From Deltaproteobacteria bacterium (GTDB lineage Bacteria; DRYD01), in the NCBI GenBank assembly GCA_028276365.1, contig JAPYWL010000059.1, positions 1-6,494 on the forward strand: a stretch of 6,494 nt of DNA. Reading direction: 5' to 3'. Shown one piece after another: positions 1 through 5,545 of the stretch (position 1 is the first letter of the stretch; the number at the start of each line of letters is the position of its first letter). The notes under the pieces were generated by a model that searched no databases, was not told the DNA's origin, and saw only the letters and a list, made by a program, of their open reading frames with translations. The translations under genes were made by a program, and so were the position numbers.

Positions 1-70
1 ATAAAATTATTATTTTAAAAGGGATTAAGTTTTATATAAAAAATAGTAAAAAAGAAGGGGGATAAATTTT
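1..70 (+). promoter_or_regulatory. dapA leader with purine-rich ribosome binding site
   Basis: This is a short, very AT-rich leader. The only clear signal is the purine run GAAGGGGG at 54-61, nine bases before the ATG at 71. It is an imperfect but plausible Shine-Dalgarno sequence for dapA. No promoter can be called safely, because TATAAA-like strings are expected by chance at this base composition. One forward frame stays open from base 3 to a TAA at 63-65, so the tail of an upstream gene could overlap this stretch. That tail (ending Lys-Lys-Glu-Gly-Gly) is too short to identify. Confidence 0.5.
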
Positions 71-1024
71 ATGAATATAAAAAATAATCAAAATGAAAAC
101 AATCAAAAGAATTTTAAAAATAAATGGGGAAATGTTGTTACTGCTTGTATTACTCCATTTGACCAAGATTTAAAAGTAGATTTTAAGGAATTTAAAAAAC
201 TAATCTCTTACTTAGAAAATCATACTGATAGTATATTGATCTTTGGAACTACTGGAGAATCACCAACATTAAACTTGAAAGAAAAAATAGAGATTTCAAA
301 ATTTGTAAAAGAAAATACTAATTTACCTGTTATTGCAAATATATCCTCTAATAATTATGAAAAAGCTTTAAAAGAAATGGAAAAATTAAATAAAATGGAT
401 TTAGATGGATACCTTATAACTACCCCATATTATAATAAACCACCACAAGATTCACTTTATGATTACTTTTATAATTTATCACTTAATACTGATAAACCTA
501 TAATGATATATAATATTCCATCCAGAACTGGGATTGATCTATTACCTGATACAATTGTTGAATTAGCTAAAATAGATAATATAATAGCTTTAAAACAATC
601 ACATAGTGATATATCTAAGGTAATAGAGATAAAAGCTAAATTGATTAAGAATAATTTAGATAATAAGTTTTTTATTTATAGTGGAGATGATATTTTAACA
701 TTACCTTTATTAAGTTTAGGAGCATATGGGGTGGTTTCTGTTGCTTCTCACTTGATAGGTAAAGAATTAAAACAAATGATAAAAGAATTTAATAATAATC
801 CCAGTTTAAGTTATCAAATACATTATAAATATTACGATTTGTTTAATGTATTGTTTATAACAACTAACCCTATTCCAGTAAAGCAAGCTATGGAATTTTT
901 AGGATTTAATGTAAATAATTTAAGAAAACCACTAAGAAAAGCTAATGAAAAAGAAAAACAAACTATTTTACAAGTTCTTCAGAATTTAGGATTGTTAAAT
1001 ATTAATATTAAAGTTTCTTCTTAA
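71..1024 (+). CDS. dapA: 4-hydroxy-tetrahydrodipicolinate synthase (DapA)
   Basis: This enzyme condenses pyruvate with aspartate semialdehyde, the first committed step of the diaminopimelate/lysine pathway in the cytoplasm. The protein has 317 residues and fits the class I aldolase (beta/alpha)8 barrel of the DapA/N-acetylneuraminate lyase family. Visible motifs are TPF at 28-30, the GTTGESPTL signature at 59-67 (T60 and T61 of the proton relay), PYYNKP at 119-124, YNIPSRTG at 147-154 (catalytic Tyr147, substrate-binding Arg152) and the Schiff-base Lys175 in ALKQSHSD. The Glu that usually follows this lysine (KEA/KEAS) is Gln176 here. The first 18 or so residues are an Asn/Lys-rich extension absent from the usual ~292-residue enzyme. 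No in-frame ATG offers a shorter start, and the SD at 54-61 supports base 71. A related pyruvate aldolase is possible, but GTTGESPTL favours DapA. Confidence 0.9.
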   Translation: MNIKNNQNENNQKNFKNKWGNVVTACITPFDQDLKVDFKEFKKLISYLENHTDSILIFGTTGESPTLNLKEKIEISKFVKENTNLPVIANISSNNYEKALKEMEKLNKMDLDGYLITTPYYNKPPQDSLYDYFYNLSLNTDKPIMIYNIPSRTGIDLLPDTIVELAKIDNIIALKQSHSDISKVIEIKAKLIKNNLDNKFFIYSGDDILTLPLLSLGAYGVVSVASHLIGKELKQMIKEFNNNPSLSYQIHYKYYDLFNVLFITTNPIPVKQAMEFLGFNVNNLRKPLRKANEKEKQTILQVLQNLGLLNINIKVSS

Positions 1025-1035
1025 TTTTTTAAATT

Positions 1036-1989
1036 ATGATAACATTTTTAGGTAGCGGAACTTTAGGAACCAAACTATTAAACCATCTGCTAAAAAAATA
1101 TAACGATTTTAAAATAAATGTAATAACTAAGGTAGATAAGTTAGCAAATAGGGGTTATAAACCTAAACCTACCCCTATTAAAGAATATTTAATAAAAAAT
1201 GATTTAATAAATAAGGTTAATTTAATAGAAGTTGATACCCTAAAAAAGCTAAATGAAAATGAAAAAAATATAATAAAAGAGATGTTAATGAATAGTGAGA
1301 TAGGAATTGTATGCGATATTGGGTTAATTGTACCTGAAGATTTTATAAACTTACCAAAAATATTTATAAATATACATCCTTCTCTATTACCTTTTTATAG
1401 AGGACCTTCTCCTATTGAATTTACCTTGCTAAATAATGATACTATAACAGGGATAACTATATGCTTATTATCTAAGAAAGTAGATGCGGGAGAAATTATA
1501 ATTCAAAAAATTATAAAAATAGATCCTACTGATAACTCTTTTTCCCTTAAAAGTAAAATTATAGAATTAATTCCTGAGATTTTTGATAGTTTCTTTTATA
1601 TGTATAAAAAAAATAGTATTAATTTTATAAAACAGGATGAAACTATAGCAACTTATACTAAAAAAATAAATGATAATGATTTTGAAATAGATTTAAATGA
1701 AGATATAGAAAAAATTCACAATAAAATAAGAGCATTTTATCCTAATGCTTACCTAAATCATAATTCTCAAAGGATAAAAATATATGATTCTAATTTAATA
1801 GCTTCAAAATCTATTAATAATGTAAAATCTATAAAATATAATCCTAAATTCCCATTTTTTAAAGTTTTAAATAATAAGTTATTTTTGGTTAATTTAAAAA
1901 ATGAATTTTTAGAAATACTAAAATTACAATTACCTAATAAAAAACCTATTAAAAGTATAGACTTTATTAATGGATACTATAGAAATTAA
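1036..1989 (+). CDS. fmt: Methionyl-tRNA formyltransferase (Fmt), divergent
   Basis: Fmt formylates initiator Met-tRNA using 10-formyltetrahydrofolate. The length of 317 residues is normal for the family. The N-terminal formyltransferase domain carries a GSGTLG turn at 6-11 (usually GTPxFA), the Fmt-type RG loop around 36-50 (NRG, then PTPIK), and the core INIHPSLLPFYRGPSPIEF at 111-129 with catalytic Asn112 and His114. Catalytic Asp150 lies in VDAGE at 150-153. The C-terminal tRNA-binding domain begins near residue 206 and shows IRAFYPNAY at 231-239, matching IRAFNPWP of E. coli Fmt. GLIVP at 96-100 matches the family's GLILP, but the preceding Ala-Tyr is replaced by Asp-Ile. The start lies 11 bases after dapA stops and has no recognisable SD, only A/T-rich bases. 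Another folate-dependent formyltransferase is possible, but the RG loop and the C-terminal match favour Fmt. Confidence 0.85.
   Translation: MITFLGSGTLGTKLLNHLLKKYNDFKINVITKVDKLANRGYKPKPTPIKEYLIKNDLINKVNLIEVDTLKKLNENEKNIIKEMLMNSEIGIVCDIGLIVPEDFINLPKIFINIHPSLLPFYRGPSPIEFTLLNNDTITGITICLLSKKVDAGEIIIQKIIKIDPTDNSFSLKSKIIELIPEIFDSFFYMYKKNSINFIKQDETIATYTKKINDNDFEIDLNEDIEKIHNKIRAFYPNAYLNHNSQRIKIYDSNLIASKSINNVKSIKYNPKFPFFKVLNNKLFLVNLKNEFLEILKLQLPNKKPIKSIDFINGYYRN
1147..1179. repeat. Nine-base perfect inverted repeat inside fmt
   Basis: AATAGGGGT at 1147-1155 is the exact reverse complement of ACCCCTATT at 1171-1179, leaving a 15-base loop that contains a repeated AAACCT. Four G:C pairs in a row are unusual in this AT-rich DNA. 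The arms encode the RG loop and the Pro-Thr-Pro of Fmt, so codon constraint may be the whole explanation. A hairpin in the mRNA is possible. Confidence 0.45.
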
Positions 1990-2007
1990 AACTAAATAAA
2001 AATAAAG

Positions 2008-2703
2008 ATGAATTTTAAACTAAATTTTATTAGCAATTCTAAAAGAGAAAAACTTTTGAAAAAAAAATTAATCTTTGTCTTTATCTTTAATTTATTATTA
2101 TTATTTTTTTTAATTAGTTTTGTTTTTTCTCAAAATTCAAAAAATTATATTTTAAAACAGATTGTTAATATAAATGATGAAAAATATATAATAAATTCAT
2201 TAGGAAAAATATCTTTTGGGTTTTCTAATTTAGGGGTAGATATAAATATTTATAAAGTTAATTATGTAGTTTATAAAGAAATTGAAAATGAGTTAATTAG
2301 GTTATCTTCTAATTACTTTGAAAACGTATCTACAAATTTAAAAAAGTTAGGTAGTTATAATTTTAAATCAGATAATAATCCAAAATTTGATACTTATTTT
2401 TATCCATTTTTTTACATCTTTGCTGTTTTATATTTTGATAAAGATAATAAACTAAATACTAAAACAAAACTAAAACTAAATGATTCGGTTTTAAATATAA
2501 TTAAAATTCAAAATAATATCATTGAATTTCAGGAAATCTATAAAAATGAGATAATAAGTAATGGAAAATTGTATAAAAAATCTAATCAAAATTTTAAATT
2601 AGTTTTAAATTATAATGTTAATGGTTTAAAAAAAGAAGAAAAAGATAATTTAAAAAGAAATATTAATTTAAAAGGTTCTTATGTAGAGATTGAAGTAAGG
2701 TAG
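2008..2703 (+). CDS. Hypothetical membrane-anchored protein
   Basis: I do not recognise this 231-residue protein. It opens with a basic stretch (residues 10-20: KREK, then KKK) followed by a strongly hydrophobic segment at about 21-40, rich in Phe, Leu and Ile and ending in SFVFSQ. This fits an N-terminal membrane anchor or an uncleaved signal peptide, with the remaining ~190 residues outside the membrane. There is no Cys that would make a lipobox. The rest is Asn/Lys/Ile/Tyr-rich, with alternating polar and hydrophobic residues suggesting beta structure, and has no catalytic motif I can name. It starts 18 bases after fmt with no SD, and stops 27 bases before the lyase gene in a cluster of stop codons (TAG, then overlapping TAA and TGA). 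Length and position support a real gene; its function is unknown. Confidence 0.65.
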   Translation: MNFKLNFISNSKREKLLKKKLIFVFIFNLLLLFFLISFVFSQNSKNYILKQIVNINDEKYIINSLGKISFGFSNLGVDINIYKVNYVVYKEIENELIRLSSNYFENVSTNLKKLGSYNFKSDNNPKFDTYFYPFFYIFAVLYFDKDNKLNTKTKLKLNDSVLNIIKIQNNIIEFQEIYKNEIISNGKLYKKSNQNFKLVLNYNVNGLKKEEKDNLKRNINLKGSYVEIEVR

Positions 2704-2711
2704 TAATGAAA

Positions 2712-2723
2712 AAAGGAGGAGGG
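2712..2723 (+). promoter_or_regulatory. Strong Shine-Dalgarno sequence of the lyase gene
   Basis: AAAGGAGGAGGG lies immediately upstream of the ATG at 2731, 11 bases after the GGAGG core and 7 bases after the last G. It is the best ribosome binding site in the window and fixes the start of the fused lyase at its N-terminal copy. The N-terminal half is therefore meant to be translated and is not read-through debris. Confidence 0.85.
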
Positions 2724-2730
2724 TTTTATA

Positions 2731-3996
2731 ATGGTTCAACCTTTTAAAGCTAAAATAGTAAATTTCCCTAAGAAATTAGATTATCAGGATAAATTGATTA
2801 TTTGTAAGGAATATTTTTATAATGTTAATAATATTCCTAATGATTATGTATTTACGGATTTAAGTAGCTTAAGTTTAAATGCTTTAAGTCAGGAGCAATA
2901 TGCAGGATTGTTTTTAGGTGATGAAGCTTATGCGGGATCAGAAAACTTTATTAATATCAAAAACGCTATAAAAAATATATTTAATAAGGATTATGTTATC
3001 CCTACTCATAATTTTATTGGAGCTGTCCACTTAATAATTAAAACTTTATACCATACCTTCAATATTAAAAATATTTTAACTACTTACCATAATTATTACC
3101 TTTATAAATTATCTATTTACTTGAATCTAAATTATAAAATCTTTAATATTGATAATTTAGTTAGTTATATAAAGGAAATAAAGGAAGAATCAAATAAGTT
3201 TATATTTTTTGAGGCTTCAAATTTAATTGAAACTTTGAAAACGTATCAGGATTTTATTAATTTAATAAATTCTCTTGAATTAATTAAAAAAGAAGGATTT
3301 AAATTAATAGGGGATTTTAGTAGTATTTTTTCTTCTCTTTATTTATTTTTTAAAAAGTTAAATAATTCTTTTGATTATAAAGACTATAAATCAAAGATAA
3401 TAAAGTTTAGTAGTATTTTTGATTTAATTATAATGGATGCTGAATATGATATTATGTCTAATACAGGAGCTTTAATATTTACTAATGATTTTTCTTTATA
3501 TGAATTATTAACTCAATACTTAGTATCTTTTGAAGGATTACATACTTATGGGGGATTAGCTGGTAGAGATATGGAAGTAATCTATAGAGGATTAATACAA
3601 GCTTATAATTTTGAACCAAGTTATAACATATATGATTATAAGTATCAAGAAATAAAATATCTATACGATAATGTTAAAAATATTGGATATAAAGTAAGTG
3701 ATTTAACTAATATTCATTATTTTTATATTGAAATAGAAAATCCTTATAGTTTCAATTTATTACTGTTTTTAAGTTCTCAATGTAGAGGGTTAGCTGTTGA
3801 TAATAAATTATATTTTTATTTACCAAGTAGAAGATACCAAAAAGCTAATTATGACTTAATAATTACTGCTTTAAAAGAGTTATATCGTTATAAAGATAAG
3901 GAATATTTAAAACTAACGGATATATCTGAATTATCTAAAGATTACTCTAAATTAAATTATTCCATTGATTTTCAAGTATTGAAGTTTGACTTAATT
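2731..3996 (+). other. N-terminal TPL-like pseudoenzyme half (residues 1-422)
   Basis: Aligned by eye with Citrobacter TPL, the cofactor residues are gone: Gln98-Gly99-Arg100 become Asn94-Phe95-Ile96, Arg217 becomes Ser198, Lys256-Lys257 become Glu238-Tyr239, and Arg404 becomes Tyr361. The AGGQPVS segment is lost and the Arg381 loop is deleted. Asp195 (Asp214) and Asn244 (Asn262) persist. Two islands remain nearly identical to active TPL: residues 63-73, with Glu65 (Glu69) and Tyr67 (Tyr71), and residues 267-282, with Tyr273 (Tyr291) and GLAGRDME. The rest has drifted toward Lys, Asn, Ile, Tyr and Phe. This half is unlikely to bind PLP. The retained islands suggest a structural or active-site-donating role. 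Confidence 0.8.
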
Positions 3997-5409
3997 GTGG
4001 GAAAAAATTTACCAAAGGTTTTAGAAATTAATCCCTTAGATTTTGTTGCTTATAATTTTAATGGAGTAGAAATTATAAGTAATAAAGATAAGGAGTATAG
4101 ATTAGTTAAATTAGAGGAAGCTGGTTATAATACTTTTTTACTTGATTCAAAAGATGTATTTATAGATTTATTAACGGATAGCGGAACAAGTGCTCAAAGT
4201 GATGAACAATTTAGCGCAGCTATTAAATATCAATCTGCTGATGCTTATAATTTATTAAAGCAAAGTATATATGAGATTTTTGGATTTGATTATTTTATTC
4301 CTACTCATCAAGGTAGAGCTGCTGAACATATACTTTCTCAAACGCTTATCAAAAAAGGACAGTATGTTATTAATAATATGTATTTTACGACTACAAGATT
4401 TCATCAGGAATATGCTGGCGGAATATTTGTTGATTTAATAGTTGATGAAGCCTATAAACCTCAATCTGATTACCCATTTAAAGGGAATTTAGATGTTGAA
4501 AAAACAAAAGAATTTGTAAAGAAAAATTACGATAAAATAGCTTATATTTGTATAGAAAATAATGTTAATATGGCTGGTGGACAGCCTGTTAGTATGGAAA
4601 ATATAAAAAAAATTAAAGAAATATGTGATGAATATAGTATCCCTTTAGTTTTAGATGCTACAAGAATAGCAGAAAACGCTTTCTTTATTAAAGAACGAAA
4701 AAAAGGATACCAAAATAAAGAGATAAAGGAAATAATAAGGGAAATGATGAGTTATATAGATGCTGCTACTATATCTGCTAAGAAAGACCCACTAACTAAT
4801 ATAAGTGGATTAATATTAGTAAGAAATCCCAAATGGTATAACCATATGATACAATTAACTACTCTGTTTGAAGGTAGTTATTTTAATGGTGGTTTAAATA
4901 ATAGGGATTTAGCTATGTTAGCTTTTGGATTAAAAGAAATGACTAATTATTATTATTTAAAGCAAAGGATAGAGCAAGTAAGGTATTTAGGAACACTTTT
5001 AAAACAAAAGGGAATACCTATAGTAGAACCAATAGGTGGGCATGCTATTTATTTAGATGCTAAGGAATTTCTAAAACATATACCCCAAGATAATTATCCT
5101 GCACAAGCTTTAGCTGCTTATATATATCTATATGGCGGTGTTAGGACTATGGAAAGAGGTATTGTTTCTGCTGGTAGGGACCCTGTAACTAAACAAAATA
5201 GACATCCAGAATTAGAGTTAGTTAGAATAACTATCCCTAGAAGGGTATATACTAATGAACACATGGAATATGTGGCTAATGTTATTTTTGAGGTTTATCA
5301 AGATAAAGATAAACTTTCAGGATTAGAAATAGTTTATGAACCACCTTTTTTAAGATTCTTTACTGCTAAATTCAAACCCCTTAAAATCTCTAAAACTACC
5401 ACTACTTAA
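2731..5409 (+). CDS. tpl: Tandem-fused tyrosine phenol-lyase with one degenerate and one catalytic half
   Basis: Tyrosine phenol-lyase is a cytoplasmic PLP enzyme that splits L-tyrosine to phenol, pyruvate and ammonia. Family members are ~456-470 residues; this protein has 892 and contains two copies. Residues ~442-892 align end to end with Citrobacter TPL, from EAGYNTFLLDSKD (463-475) to RFFTAKF (875-881). They include PLP Lys685 in SAKKD, Arg809 (TPL Arg381, Ile in tryptophanase) and Thr553 (TPL Thr124, Asp in tryptophanase), which favours tyrosine over tryptophan. Residues 1-~422 are a diverged second copy: PF at 4-5 matches the family start, GDEAYAGSENF is at 63-73 and TYGGLAGRDME at 272-282, but the PLP lysine is Tyr239. 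Residues ~423-441 act as a linker. The frame is unbroken, so this is a fusion and not two genes. Tryptophan indole-lyase is the main alternative. Confidence 0.88.
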   Translation: MVQPFKAKIVNFPKKLDYQDKLIICKEYFYNVNNIPNDYVFTDLSSLSLNALSQEQYAGLFLGDEAYAGSENFINIKNAIKNIFNKDYVIPTHNFIGAVHLIIKTLYHTFNIKNILTTYHNYYLYKLSIYLNLNYKIFNIDNLVSYIKEIKEESNKFIFFEASNLIETLKTYQDFINLINSLELIKKEGFKLIGDFSSIFSSLYLFFKKLNNSFDYKDYKSKIIKFSSIFDLIIMDAEYDIMSNTGALIFTNDFSLYELLTQYLVSFEGLHTYGGLAGRDMEVIYRGLIQAYNFEPSYNIYDYKYQEIKYLYDNVKNIGYKVSDLTNIHYFYIEIENPYSFNLLLFLSSQCRGLAVDNKLYFYLPSRRYQKANYDLIITALKELYRYKDKEYLKLTDISELSKDYSKLNYSIDFQVLKFDLIVGKNLPKVLEINPLDFVAYNFNGVEIISNKDKEYRLVKLEEAGYNTFLLDSKDVFIDLLTDSGTSAQSDEQFSAAIKYQSADAYNLLKQSIYEIFGFDYFIPTHQGRAAEHILSQTLIKKGQYVINNMYFTTTRFHQEYAGGIFVDLIVDEAYKPQSDYPFKGNLDVEKTKEFVKKNYDKIAYICIENNVNMAGGQPVSMENIKKIKEICDEYSIPLVLDATRIAENAFFIKERKKGYQNKEIKEIIREMMSYIDAATISAKKDPLTNISGLILVRNPKWYNHMIQLTTLFEGSYFNGGLNNRDLAMLAFGLKEMTNYYYLKQRIEQVRYLGTLLKQKGIPIVEPIGGHAIYLDAKEFLKHIPQDNYPAQALAAYIYLYGGVRTMERGIVSAGRDPVTKQNRHPELELVRITIPRRVYTNEHMEYVANVIFEVYQDKDKLSGLEIVYEPPFLRFFTAKFKPLKISKTTTT
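4054..5409 (+). other. C-terminal catalytic TPL half (residues 442-892)
   Basis: This half keeps the expected cofactor set: Gln527-Gly528-Arg529 (phosphate binding), Phe552 (ring stacking), Asn613 before AGGQPVS, Asp642 and Arg645 in DATR, Lys684-Lys685 and Arg832 (substrate carboxylate). It also keeps the substrate-pocket residues Phe469, Thr553, Arg809 and Phe876, plus Gly485 and Asn690 of the cation site. GDEAYAGSENF is missing. An alignment counted back from IFGF (516-519) needs a 4-residue deletion and places Tyr500 (context KYQSADAY) at Tyr71. The YEGMPSYGGLAGRDME region reads FEGSYFNGGLNNRDLA (713-728), replacing Met288 and Tyr291. These changes would be hard to tolerate in an ordinary homotetramer. 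Confidence 0.82.
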
Positions 5410-5545
5410 ATAATGAAAATATAAACTTATACTAAGTAATATTGATACACTTTAAAACTAACCATTAAAGATTGTATTGTTAAATGAATGTATTCTTTAT
5501 ACCTAAAAAGCTAATCTTATTTAAACTTGAATTACTAAAAATTAG
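5410..5545. other. Gene-free AT-rich gap
   Basis: These 136 bases separate the lyase gene from the membrane protease gene. All forward frames are broken by frequent stops. I see no G:C-rich hairpin followed by a T run, so no intrinsic terminator can be called. A TTGATA at 5442-5447 resembles a -35 element, but no convincing -10 follows at 16-18 bases. A promoter for the next gene is plausible here but is not demonstrated. Confidence 0.4.

Noticed and set aside
3-65. Open frame ending TAA at 63-65 as the tail of an upstream gene.
   Set aside because: It covers only about 20 codons, is dominated by Lys and Ile, and matches nothing I recognise. AT-rich leader sequence could give it by chance.
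2731-5409. The double-length lyase could be an assembly duplication or two genes joined by a sequencing error.
   Set aside because: The two halves differ over most of their length at the protein level, so they are not copies of the same reads. The frame is continuous through the linker, and only the first half has a ribosome binding site.
5442-5470. Possible sigma-70 promoter (TTGATA, then TTAAAG).
   Set aside because: The -10 match is poor, and similar strings are common throughout the window.
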